Below, in pieces: positions 27,501-35,474 of a stretch of DNA of 64,000 nt; position 1 is the stretch's first letter; every line of letters begins with the position of its first letter. The notes under the pieces were generated by a model, which saw only the letters and a program-made list of their open reading frames with translations, did not search any database and had not been told where the DNA came from. The DNA is taken from contig NC_133043.1 in the NCBI RefSeq assembly GCF_048771995.1, positions 9,690,501 through 9,754,500 of the forward strand, read 5' to 3'. This DNA is from Taeniopygia guttata. Taxonomy: Eukaryota; Chordata; Aves; Passeriformes; Estrildidae. Position numbers and translations under genes: made by a program.

Positions 27501-30500
27501 ATTAATGTCACTGTTACTCATGAAACAACAGATAGATATAATTTTGTATTTCCTCTCAAGTTCTTCAACTGCAAGTGGAAAAACTAGTCTTGCCTAGAAT
27601 GGTTTTGTTACCTTCCACTAGTTTACCTTCAATTTGTTAAAGTTCAAATCTACTTTATTATACTTTAAAGCAATTCTGTAATTACAGCTGAATATTTTTC
27701 CCTCCCCTGCTGTAAACTATACTTGATCAGATCTTGGGATTGAGAACTTTGGACTTTGAATATTTTTATTTGGTTTCATTTCTCTGTCTGGTGATAGTAT
27801 AATCACAGGTACAGCCCCAGCAGATTGATCATCACACCCTGACTCAGCCTGCGTAAGTATGACAGACGAACTAGTTAGATAAATCACCACAGCAGCCAAG
27901 GACAGTCTGAGCACCCATATTAAAATACTTTTTTTTCCATTTACATTGACAATACACTCAAACACTACTTATCTCCTGCACTGTTTAATGTAAATCCAGC
28001 AGCATATGTAGGAACACGTTAGGCAGTCAATAGTCATCCTCTCATCTCAGCCCCAGCTACTGGTTATTCAAAAGACTGAGGCAGACAAAAATCTAGTTTT
28101 CCCCATTTTAAGTGATGTCCTGTTTGGGCCTCAAAGATATATCTTACAACTCTATTGAGAAGTGTGAGAAGTGAGATTTTTGGTACTTTATTTTTTAATA
28201 GCAAGCTGAAGGACACCAACCTGTCTTTAAAACAATCAGACCAGATTATGTAAGATTACAGAAAATACAGCTGGAATAATCCTTAAAAGGTCATCTTGTT
28301 TCCAGGTTCTGATGCTCAGCATTGGATGTTTGGATCCTCATTTTGATTAGGCTATGATGAGGTGTAACACAGGATGTGATGCACAGCTCCTCCTGCATGT
28401 GCCTGCAACTGAAACCCAGCCTGCAATACCTTCACCAGGCATGTTTGGCAACTCCCATTTAATCCATCCCATTTTCTCCAGGTAGGATCACATGGGTCAT
28501 TTCAGATCTTTGTCCAACCTGTTCTCAAACACCTCATATAAAAACTGTGAAGAAGTCCCTCACAAACTAAACTCAAAGATCTTTATGTGATCAATTTTAA
28601 ATCTATTTGAAAGCTTGCAGAGATCTCTGGAATAAATAAGAACTCAGACTACACAACAGCCCAGCACATTTGGAACCCTCTGTCCTACACACAACCACTG
28701 AAGCACTCAGTAGCACATTATTAGCCAAATGAAATATCTCTTCCTATATTTATGTCGTCTTATGTCTCTTCATATCTTGACTGGTTTTCCTGTCACAGGA
28801 CCCAGATGCAATGCCAAGCAGATCTGATGTCAGGGTCTTGGCAATCTTTACTACTCTATGACACGTCCTTCAGCAATGTGTATTGCAACAATGACAGATT
28901 CTCAGCCAATGGCAAGTTCTTCTTGGAGAAGGGAGAAAAAAAGCCAGTTCAGATGGACATGGAGGACAGAAAAACATGTCAAAAGGAAAACAACCTGGTA
29001 GCCACAAAACAGAGTGAAAGTTTTCTGTAAAATGCATCTCGGTTCTGTTCTCTCAAATTAAAAATACTTAAACTCTTACTGCACAGTGTTTACTCACATA
29101 CAATCCTAAAGAAAGTTACCTCTGGGAACAGCAAGAAAAAGCAGACATCAAGTTTATGCTATGACTTAAACCAATTTTAGTAGTGGTAAATCCTTTTTCA
29201 CAGTTGCCAAAGATTTAAAAAACAGCTTAATCCCACCAACAGCAGAAAAGCTAAAAGATATCCTAATTTGGCATAGCTAAGTGGAGTAGATTTTTATCCT
29301 CTTCCCAAGTGCACACAAAACACATGCCAGCTACAAGTGCAGGTCTGAAACAGCACATTGCTGCAGAAGTAACTCTTATCAGGGTATACAATAGCAAAAG
29401 CACAAATGCTGGTTCCTCTTCCTCTTCTTTGGGGCAGGCATTGCTACCTCACAGTCACCAAGTGGAAAGGCAAGAACTGGAAAGAGAACAGCAGAGCAGC
29501 TGGTTCCTCCATTCCTACAGCAATATCAAAAAACCTAATACGTTAAAAGTCAGACAAGTGATTTTGCAGCAACTACAAAGATCAAAACTGTACCCAGAAG
29601 GTTGAAAAGTAGGCCCAGAACTTCTGTCAAGGTGATGGTAAAAAAAATTATTCCAGAAATCCACAGGCACTTTTAAGATTTTTTAGTAACACTTTTTAAG
29701 CACAGGAAATAAAGAAAGCAAATTACAAAAATGGGGTAAGGAGACACCTACCCAAATAGTAAACTATTTAATGTGCATTAAGATACTGCCACAAATAAAT
29801 TTCCTATAACAACAAGCAGAAAGTAGAAGAAGGTGTGTTAATTGCCCAGAGAAGCTGTGGTTGCCTCATCCCTGGATGTGCTCAAGGGTAGGCTGGACAG
29901 GGCTTGGAGCAGCCTGGTGTTACAACAGTGTCCCTGTCTGTGACATGAACTTTAAGGTCCCTTCCAACCCAAACCATTGTGTGATTCTATGAACAGATGA
30001 CATTAAACATGGAACTCAGCAGCTCAAAATTCTCTATTTTGCCACTACATGACACAGGCAAACTCCAAACGAAAGAAATGTGCTAAGCCAACAACTTTTT
30101 ATCCAAGGAAAATAGTGTTAAATTTCTGTTTCCTCCTTTTATTTCAGTCATATTGCACCCATCAGGTTATCTCAGCATCAAAAAAATAATTCAACAACCA
30201 TGCCTAACACATATGCCTCTCCTGAATACACCAGGCTGTACCTAACACTTCCACACCTGTACAGTGCAACGACCTCAGCACATCACAAAAATGACCTTTG
30301 TGCTTACCATGAAAATGCAGTCTTTGGTCTAACTGCACTTTGGAAAGCATCAGCCAGGTGTCCTGCAGTATGAATGCTGGTTCTTCAACTGCACATAGCC
30401 CGTTCTCTCAAGTTAATTTATCATGACACAGAGAAGTGGAGATGGCAGTGAAGCACACAACCAATACAGGCACATACAGTTCCTGAAAAGCTACAACAAC

Positions 30501-31974
30501 AAATTTAACCCCATGATCTGTTTCCTCACATTGGTACGGCTTCTGTCCTGCTGCCCAAGGTCTGTTTTTTTGATCTTGCAAATGCTGCCTGTGCTTCAAG
30601 CCTGATGGGTTTTCTCATTAATTAGTTCAGAAAGTATTTATCAATCCCTTCCTATTACTCTCAATGTAAACATATTTTCTAAAAGACCCTTTTACATTGT
30701 GTCAGAAATAGTGTGGCAACTCCAGTCCCCTAACTGGAGTCTATATGGCATCATAAAACTACCATGTGTTTGACAAGGAGGATGAATGTTCTATCAGTCC
30801 AGGAGCTGGACCACAGTCCTTCACAACAAACTGAGTCCTGGAATAATCTGTAGACAACATTTTGCACTCACTTAGAAACAAACAAGTATTTATACAGGGC
30901 TAATGTTTTTTAAATTAAGCTTTCACCGTTAATATTGTGTTCACCCTCAGTGCGGTTGTTCCTTCTGATTTTTGGAAAATAGAAGGCAAACAGAACCAGA
31001 GAGATTAGCACAGGACAAGGGGTCTGGAAATACACTTGTAAGATGGCTTGTTAATGTTAAACAGATAATGCTGCCAATCCAATTTCCTCCAGGAGTTTGG
31101 CAAGACAATGAGCAGGAGGAAGTTATCCTGCACAGCTGCTTCCCATTCTATTGCTTTATAATATCACATTAGATAATGCCCCACAAGCTTGTTTATGCTG
31201 AAGTGATTCTTGGTACAGACACTGAAATAAAAACATCTAACATCCAAAATCAGAGTCGACGTCACTGGAGAGTCCACACCACCTGTTGCTGCCCGCAGCT
31301 TTAAGCAGCAGCTCTGAGAGCTTCAGCCTAGACACTGCGTATTCCCAAACGCGTTGTCACTATTTCCGCAGAAACGGACAGCCCGCCTCCCTCCGCCGGG
31401 AGCATCCCGCGCGGCCGTGACAGCGCAACCAGCGCCCGGTTCCCGCTCGCTCCGCGGCCCCGGCGCAGCGCAGCGCTCCGCAGCGGCTCCCGGGGCTCCC
31501 TCCGGGACCAGCGGCTCAGGGATGGCAAACACACGGAGCCGCACGGACCGGGAGGGATTCCTCCCGCCGAGCCGCGTCTGGCCCGCAGCTCCAGCACCCG
31601 GGACTCGCCGCCCGCCGTGCCCCGGCAGGCCCGGGAGGTGCGGCCGCCCGGCCCAGCGCCGCGCTCACCTCCTCGGCCTGTTTGCGCAGCGCCTTCTCCC
31701 GCTCGTACTGCGTGAGCAGCTGCTCGTTATCGTCCCGCAGCAGCTCCAGCTCCACGCTGGTCTCCTGGCTGTGCGCGCACACCGAGTCCAGGTTCTCCAA
31801 CACGGCCACCACCAGCGGCATCAGCTCGGCCACCACCTCCTCGTCGTAGCGCCCGATGAGCCGCTCGAACTCGCGGTAGATGGAGCCCGCCAGCCCCGAC
31901 ACCCGCTCCGACATCATGGCGGGGCCGGGCCCGCCGGGATCCTCCTGGTACACCACGCCGTCCGCCAGCTCCAT
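425..31974 (-). CDS. SPAG9: SPAG9 (JIP4), 5' part of gene, seven coding exons
   Basis: Cytoplasmic scaffold that gathers JNK and p38 kinases and links vesicles and lysosomes to kinesin-1 and dynein-dynactin (family knowledge). Exons on the minus strand are 31669-31974, 25589-25709, 14668-14738, 10011-10105, 5304-5457, 1008-1218 and 425-524. They join in phase to about 351 residues that closely match human JIP4. The RH1 domain lies around residues 25-100 (motif [16 protein letters not shown]). A coiled coil follows to about residue 165 ([31 protein letters not shown]). The downstream segment is Ser/Thr/Pro-rich and ends near [18 protein letters not shown]. All introns are GT-AG. The rest of the protein (second coiled coil, RH2, WD40-like domain; about 1,300 residues in mammals) lies beyond the left edge. 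I did not find the 13-residue alternative insert known between mammalian exons 5 and 6. Identity is very secure. Confidence 0.97.
525..1007. other. SPAG9 intron 6
   Basis: 483-bp AT-rich intron. Nothing beyond the splice sites was recognised. Confidence 0.75.
1008..1218 (-). CDS. SPAG9: SPAG9 coding exon 6 (Ser/Thr/Pro-rich linker)
   Basis: 211 nt from [19 protein letters not shown] to [14 protein letters not shown] plus one base before GTGAGC. The ends match human JIP4. The middle ([17 protein letters not shown]) diverges, as expected of a disordered linker. Confidence 0.96.
1676..1822 (-). mobile_element. CR1 LINE fragment, 3' tail
   Basis: Antisense copy of the avian CR1 3' end. A decayed ATTCTATG tail region (GAATCATAATTACAGAATAT) precedes TTGGGTTGGGAGGGACCTTA and AAGATAATTTTGTTCCAACA. 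The CAGGGACACTTTCCAGTGGA and ACCAGGTTGCTCCAAGCCCT blocks follow. This is a 5'-truncated LINE in a SPAG9 intron with several mismatches to the common consensus, so not recent. Confidence 0.9.
2623..2667. repeat. Short tandem duplication, 24-bp period
   Basis: TTAGATGTACACTGTACTTAG occurs at 2623-2643 and again at 2647-2667. A decayed third piece (GTACTTGTACTTAG) follows directly. Confidence 0.85.
5304..5457 (-). CDS. SPAG9: SPAG9 coding exon 5
   Basis: 154 nt. The first G completes Arg with the AG of exon 4 or of the alternative first exon. It then encodes [20 protein letters not shown] and, further on, [16 protein letters not shown] before GTGAGT, phase 0. This is the exon shared by the long and short N-terminal isoforms. 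Confidence 0.97.
5458..9182. other. SPAG9 intron between the alternative exon and exon 5
   Basis: AT-rich intronic DNA with a run of 27 A at 7950-7976 and other short A/T runs. No exon or recognisable transposon was seen. Confidence 0.65.
7950..7976 (+). repeat. Poly(A) run of 27
   Basis: Uninterrupted A27 in an intron. No recognisable retrocopy or SINE body precedes it, so it is called a homopolymer rather than a retroposon tail. Confidence 0.9.
9183..9343 (-). CDS. SPAG9: SPAG9 alternative first coding exon (hydrophobic N-terminus)
   Basis: ATG at 9343 in a good context (GCGCCATGA) opens 53 codons plus AG before a GTACTC donor. The peptide starts [19 protein letters not shown], continues as a strongly hydrophobic stretch to about residue 40, and ends [14 protein letters not shown]. 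It matches what I recall of a mammalian SPAG9 isoform N-terminus ([16 protein letters not shown]...). Phase 2 joins it to exon 5 as R-KERPVSLG, skipping exons 1-4. The resulting isoform would lack RH1 and the first coiled coil and carry a predicted membrane segment or signal anchor. It implies an internal promoter around 9350-9650. The shorter GTACTC donor is acceptable rather than optimal. Confidence 0.85.
9344..9680 (-). promoter_or_regulatory. SPAG9: Probable internal SPAG9 promoter region
   Basis: Moderately GC-rich stretch between the alternative ATG (9343) and the AT-rich intron that resumes after about 9750. Base composition differs from both sides and it contains the (CTG)8 tract. No TATA box or clear initiator was found. 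It is called a promoter by inference, because the alternative first exon has no acceptor immediately upstream of its ATG. Confidence 0.45.
9457..9480 (-). repeat. (CTG)8 in the leader of the alternative SPAG9 exon
   Basis: Eight perfect CAG units on the plus strand, read as CTG in the SPAG9 sense. They end 114 nt before the alternative start codon at 9343, so they probably fall in the 5' leader or promoter of the short isoform. Confidence 0.9.
10011..10105 (-). CDS. SPAG9: SPAG9 coding exon 4
   Basis: 95 nt encoding [17 protein letters not shown] and then [14 protein letters not shown], leaving two bases (AG) before GTAAGC. The first codon is an internal ATG in phase 0. Exit phase 2 is the same as that of the alternative first exon at 9183-9343, so both can splice to exon 5. 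Confidence 0.97.
10106..14667. other. SPAG9 intron 3
   Basis: About 4.6 kb, AT-rich. It contains a stop-free minus-strand stretch of 191 codons at 12167-12742 with no splice sites or recognisable homology. Nothing else was recognised. Confidence 0.65.
14668..14738 (-). CDS. SPAG9: SPAG9 coding exon 3 (coiled coil)
   Basis: 71 nt encoding (I)[18 protein letters not shown] followed by SRHTE. It continues the leucine-zipper-like coiled coil. It enters in phase 1 after CCAG and leaves in phase 0 before GTAGGT. The human protein has Gln where this one has Ser in the LHQRHTE motif. Confidence 0.97.
15661..15707. repeat. AT-rich imperfect palindrome with flanking direct repeats
   Basis: ATAAGTATCA is repeated at 15661-15670 and 15698-15707. 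Between them GTATCATA at 15665-15672 pairs with TATGATAC at 15690-15697, and two further CATATGAT motifs lie inside. It could form a hairpin. No function is implied. Confidence 0.7.
18531..18610 (-). other. Strong 80-nt candidate exon in SPAG9 intron 2, not recognised
   Basis: A long polypyrimidine tract (TTTCTCTTTCTCCCCCTCAG) precedes 80 nt, followed by a consensus donor GAG/GTAAGC. In phase 0 it is fully open and starts [16 protein letters not shown], ending in phase 2. Entered from exon 2 (phase 1) it hits a stop after five codons, so it would act as a poison exon. Entered from exon 1 (phase 0) it would splice in frame to exon 5 in place of exons 2-4. I recognise no homologue. It could also be an exon of a nested transcript or a chance match. 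Confidence 0.45.
25589..25709 (-). CDS. SPAG9: SPAG9 coding exon 2 (coiled coil)
   Basis: Encodes [16 protein letters not shown] through [12 protein letters not shown], a near-identical match to human JIP4 coiled coil 1. It begins in phase 0 after TTTAG and ends with one base (A) before GTAAGT. That base completes Ile with exon 3. Length 121 nt. Confidence 0.97.
27325..27366. repeat. Direct duplication, 19-bp unit
   Basis: GTTACACTAAACATGGGAA at 27325-27343 recurs exactly at 27348-27366 after a 4-bp spacer. Confidence 0.9.
28265..28560 (-). mobile_element. Possible degraded CR1 remnant
   Basis: Two CR1-like blocks in antisense order: CCTTAAAAGGTCATCTTGTT near 28281, and TCCAACCTGTTCTCAAACAC near 28512, followed by GTGAAGAAGTCCCT. 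They resemble the 3' UTR of old CR1 subfamilies, but the sequence between is unrecognisable. It may be one very old copy or coincidence. Confidence 0.35.
29840..29993 (+). mobile_element. CR1 LINE fragment, 3' tail
   Basis: Sense-strand CR1 end. It starts at TTAATTGCCCAGAGAAGCTG, runs through CTGGATGTGCTCAAGGGTAG, GGCTGGACAGGGCTTGGAGC and AAGGTCCCTTCCAACCCAAA, and ends CATTGTGTGATTCTATGAA, the typical octamer tail. It is 5'-truncated and better preserved than the copy at 1676-1822. Confidence 0.92.
31669..31974 (-). CDS. SPAG9: SPAG9 coding exon 1 (start codon and RH1 domain)
   Basis: 102 codons from ATG at 31974. The exon begins [15 protein letters not shown] and ends KALRKQAEE before a GTGAGC donor, phase 0. 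It holds almost the whole RH1 (RILP-homology) domain, the part that binds kinesin light chain and motor adaptors. The start is chosen because the human protein begins MELEDGVVYQEEPGG and the CpG island begins just upstream. Codons are very GC-rich, as expected inside the island. Confidence 0.97.
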
Positions 31975-32136
31975 GGCGGCGGGGGTTGCGCGGGGCCTGG
32001 CGGGGCCCGGCTCGGAGCGGGGCCCGGCTCGGAGCGGCGCCCGGCGGCGGCGGCGGCGGAGCCTCGGCAGGGCCGGGCGGGAGCGGCGCGCGCCTCTGAC
32101 CTCACCCGCCGCGCCGGGCGGGGCTGCCGGGACCGC

Positions 32137-32160
32137 GGGGCGGGGCGGGGCGGGGCGGGG
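32137..32160 (+). promoter_or_regulatory. Tandem GC boxes (GGGGC repeats)
   Basis: Five GGGG tracts, each separated by one C. They provide several overlapping GGGGCGGGGC Sp1/KLF sites and a run able to form a G-quadruplex with one-base loops on the plus strand. Confidence 0.75.
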
Positions 32161-32168
32161 CTGCGCGG

Positions 32169-32197
32169 TGACGTCACGGGGCTGGGCGGTGACGTCA
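32169..32197. promoter_or_regulatory. Two perfect palindromic CRE sites
   Basis: TGACGTCA occurs at 32169-32176 and again at 32190-32197, 21 bp apart, each embedded in GCGGTGACGTCACGG. The full palindrome is the high-affinity site for CREB/ATF factors. They lie about 195-225 bp upstream of the SPAG9 ATG. The 15-bp context repeated around both suggests a local tandem duplication. Confidence 0.8.
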
Positions 32198-32240
32198 CGG
32201 CGGGGCTGGGGCTGCGTGAGGGGAAGATGCGGGCGGCGGG

Positions 32241-34500
32241 AGCGGGGGCAGAAAGCTTGAGAAGAGATGGAATTTTAACTGTGGTGATTGCATTCAGCTC
32301 CACTGGAGAGCAGCAGAGCCTTGCACTTAATTTTCTCTTATTTGGAATGGTTCTAAGGCAGGAACTGTGCTTTAAATACATGTGCTGCCTTGTCTCTTCA
32401 TGCACTGAGCCAGTGAGTCTGCGCAGGAATGACAAAGAAGAAAACACTCCAGCCCTGTATATTGGATTTATTGTGAGTCTTGTTTAGACATCGTCATCCT
32501 CCCAAGCTGGTATTTAAAGTGCTTTGAAATAGCTGCTCCAGAGGAAATCTATGTCAGAATCCAAGGGACCTCTGGACCAGTCACAATAGCAGGTTTCTGC
32601 CACTACTTCCCAGTCAAACTCACTTCAGCTTCCAGCGGGGTCATCTGCTGTGATCCCCCATCACCCCAGCAGCAAACAGGTTCTGCTCTCACATGTCCTG
32701 ATGGATTAACGTGCACTGTGCACCAGGATCAACCAAAGCTTCATATTTCTGTGGTGCTGATGTGCCAGGCCATTGGGTCCGCACACCCAAAAGACACAAT
32801 TCTCCCATGCCTCTAACCCCCCCACCAAGTAAATTGAGTCGTGATTTACCAGGGAAGGAAATCAGCCCTCGGATCACTCCATGTTTAGAAGAGTTTAACT
32901 GGCACTTTCCCAGAGGAAGAAATTTTTGTGAAAGTTTAATTCTATAGTGGTTTATATCTTAAAACACAACAGAAATCAAGATAAAGACATTCACAAGCTT
33001 GTGAATGATGAATGATAGCAGCACTCAGCTAAATGAAGAGTAGGATATCCTGGAGCAACAAAGCATGTCGGAGTTAGGACTCTGGTTACAAGGAGCAAGA
33101 GGGACACAGCATAAATTATGAGTTTTGATGAGAACCCCAAGTATTCTGGGTGATACAAACAGAGGCTGTGAGCTGAGACCAGTCTAAAGCTGGGGCCAAA
33201 CCAGCAAAGCTGGAGCTGTGTTAAATTCTCCTGAAGTCTGGAGACATTCACAGTCAGTTCTTTGTCTCAGGCCTGTTTTAAAAATCTCTGCTGGTTTTAA
33301 GTAATGTGGAAGTGGTTTGAGCTCAGCAGTTACACTTAGTTCACTCACTGAGAACTTTGGAGGTGTTTACTTCTCTCCCGTGATCAGTCAATATTTTAGA
33401 AATGATTTGTCTAGACTCTACTTCTTCACATTTTAGATAAACATGTAATTTCCAATGTAATTAAGTGATCTTGGTAAAATTTGCAACCAACAGAAGCTTA
33501 TTTATACAGTAACAACTTGCTCTGCTAATCATGGATTAATCTCAAAAGTGGCAGAGTTAACCCTTATTTAATGAGGTTAAAGACTTGGCACAGATCACAG
33601 GACAGACCTTTGGTAAAGCTGGAAGTCGTGCTTGCCCACCTTCGGGCAAGTCCTAAGCTTTAATCAGTAAATTACGTAGATTTAACAAGACTGTAAATAG
33701 ATGTCCTATTGCTGCTTTAAACTTGATATTTTTGTAAACATCCTGTTTCTGGAGACCTTTCTTCTATTGTTATGTATTATTTTGCCATAGTGAGGATTAC
33801 AGCACTAGAGTTTGTTTAAGTAGTATGAAACATCTTAAATAAATATGTATCAAAGCAAGAGAATAAATTGGATTTGCATTGTCAGGAGACTACTCAGAAA
33901 CTAATTCCAAAATAACCTCAAGGAGGACTTGCTAGAATGTATGACATTGTGATTTTTAAAACATCAAATCAGAGCTCTTGGAAAGTGTGATGGAAAAGGA
34001 CCCTGAATACAAGAAAGCAAGTTGGTTGAATTGATGTTTAGGTCAGATCTGGAGTCTCTCACCAGAACTAAAAGTACCACATGGATGTGTGATGGAATGT
34101 AGTGAAGACAAGGGATCCCAAATAAGGAAATCCTTGTTACCAAAAAGCTGAACTTTTCCCTGTCAAGCAGCAAAGTCATGCCTAGAGGAAAGCAAAATCT
34201 TCATTGTTTGCTTTCAAGAACAGCCAAGTGGAGCCCGGGAGGTTCATCTCAGTTTGGAAGCAAAACCAGGACAAGCACGGATTTCCATCCAGATGCTTTA
34301 TCCTCAATTCTCTTGAAGGCAATAAAATGGTCAAGGCAAAGCAGCTCAGTGGTAGGTGGTTGAAAGGTCTTTTGACTCAAAGAGCTAACACAGTATAACC
34401 AGGAAAAAAAAAAAATTAATTACCTCCTTTTAAGAGGAAGTACAAGCAGAACAGTACGACAACGATAATTATTACAATGACCTTACGTGCCTTTTGTTAA
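32241..34500. other. Intergenic spacer between divergent SPAG9 and NME1
   Basis: About 2.3 kb. Base composition drops back to AT-rich between the two CpG islands. No coding exon, RNA gene or recognisable repeat was seen. The two genes point away from each other. Confidence 0.65.
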
Positions 34501-34519
34501 ATAGAAGCCGTGATCCAGC

Positions 34520-35040
34520 AGGCAAGGCTGAAATGCTGGCAGGGCTGACCCGGCACCCCGCTCCGAGGGAAGAGGCGCAGGTGGGTGCGGGTGTTCCGGG
34601 CGGGGATCGGGGCACGGATCGGTGCCCGGGCCCCGGGGAAGGGGCCGGGGCTGTGGCGGTGCCCGGGGCGGGCGGGACACTGCGCTGTGGCCGCGGCAGC
34701 GCCGTGCGGGGGGGCACGGCTAAACCGGGTGAGAACCCGCGGTGACACGGCTTGACAGAGCCACCGCTGAAACAGCGGCGGACACGGCTGCGAGACAGCC
34801 GGGGAGCAGCGGGGTGTTCGCGCTGCCACACTCGCCGGGCCACCAGCGGGGGACACCGTTTGGCACAGCCGCCGGGCCACCAGTGGGTAAGCCGAGTCGC
34901 GGGGCAGCGGGAAGGGTCCCCCTGTCCCCGGGCAGTGTCACCGCGGAGCCTCCCCGCAGCCCTGCATCCCTCACCTGCCCGTTCAGGTGTGCTCCAGCGT
35001 GGGGCTTGGAGCCCCTCTGGTCCCGCTGGTTTCCAGGTGA
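34520..35040 (+). promoter_or_regulatory. NME1: NME1 CpG-island promoter and untranslated first exon region
   Basis: CpG-rich block upstream of the NME1 coding exons. The first exon must be untranslated because the coding exon begins with an acceptor. Candidate donors are GG/GTGAGAA at 34729, TGG/GTAAGCC at 34887 and CAG/GTGAAAA near 35037, and I cannot choose between them. CCGGGCCACCAG is followed by CGGGG in one copy and TGGGT in the other, about 38 bp apart, so the second donor lies in a local duplication. Confidence 0.65.
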
Positions 35041-35345
35041 AAACTCTGTGTGTGTACTAATTTATTAATTTATTGCACGGCACTGGAAGCTGGATCCGTG
35101 GTGATCATTACCTTCCTTTCCATTCAAAGTTTTTCTGATTTCAGTATTTGCTGATTGTTCCTATGCTTGGCACCCTTCCTCTGCTTCAAACTCACTCCTG
35201 CAGCACTTGGGAAAACCTGTGTGTGGTCGCTGGTTTGTCCAAACGTTGGAGACCATGGATTACTGACCCTCAGATGCAGGGCTGGGATGGGCTGGGATTG
35301 CACAGTCCTGGAATAACAGATTTTATTCTCTCCCTCCTCAGGATC

Positions 35346-35474
35346 ATGGCTGCAATTGATGAGCGCACCTTCATTGCCATCAAGCCCGACGGGGTCCAGA
35401 GGGGGCTGGTGGGGGAGATCATCAAACGCTTCGAGAAGAAAGGATTCAAACTGGTAGCCATGAAATTAATACAT
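35346..35474 (+). CDS. NME1: NME1 first coding exon
   Basis: 43 codons, [20 protein letters not shown] to VAMKLIH, before GTAAGC, phase 0. The exon itself starts at 35342 after the acceptor. It contains active-site K13 in IAIKPDG. Confidence 0.96.

Larger units (their letters stand above)
25710..31668. other. SPAG9 intron 1
   Basis: About 6 kb, AT-rich. It holds a 23-bp-period direct duplication at 27325-27366, a probable old CR1 remnant around 28265-28560 and a clear CR1 tail at 29840-29993. No exon was recognised. Confidence 0.65.
31340..32240 (-). promoter_or_regulatory. SPAG9: SPAG9 CpG-island promoter
   Basis: Dense CpG over SPAG9 exon 1 and the 270 bases upstream of its ATG, in an otherwise AT-rich window. 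Upstream of the ATG are five GGGG tracts separated by single C (32137-32160), which form overlapping Sp1/GC boxes, and two perfect CREs. No TATA box is apparent. The transcription start probably lies between about 31990 and 32130. Confidence 0.85.

Noticed and set aside
28040-28092. Alu-like wording (CCCAGCTACTGG ... GACTGAGGCAG)
   Set aside because: Alu is primate-specific, and nothing else of a SINE (promoter boxes, tail) is present. Coincidence.
31354-32487. Long plus-strand open frame (377 codons) over the SPAG9 promoter
   Set aside because: Antisense to SPAG9 exon 1 in a CpG island where stops are rare. Low-complexity Arg/Ala/Gly/Pro translation, and no splice or homology support.
34472-34880. 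Overlapping minus-strand open frames upstream of NME1
   Set aside because: All lie in the NME1 CpG island and have GC-driven composition. They contradict each other in frame and have no recognisable product.
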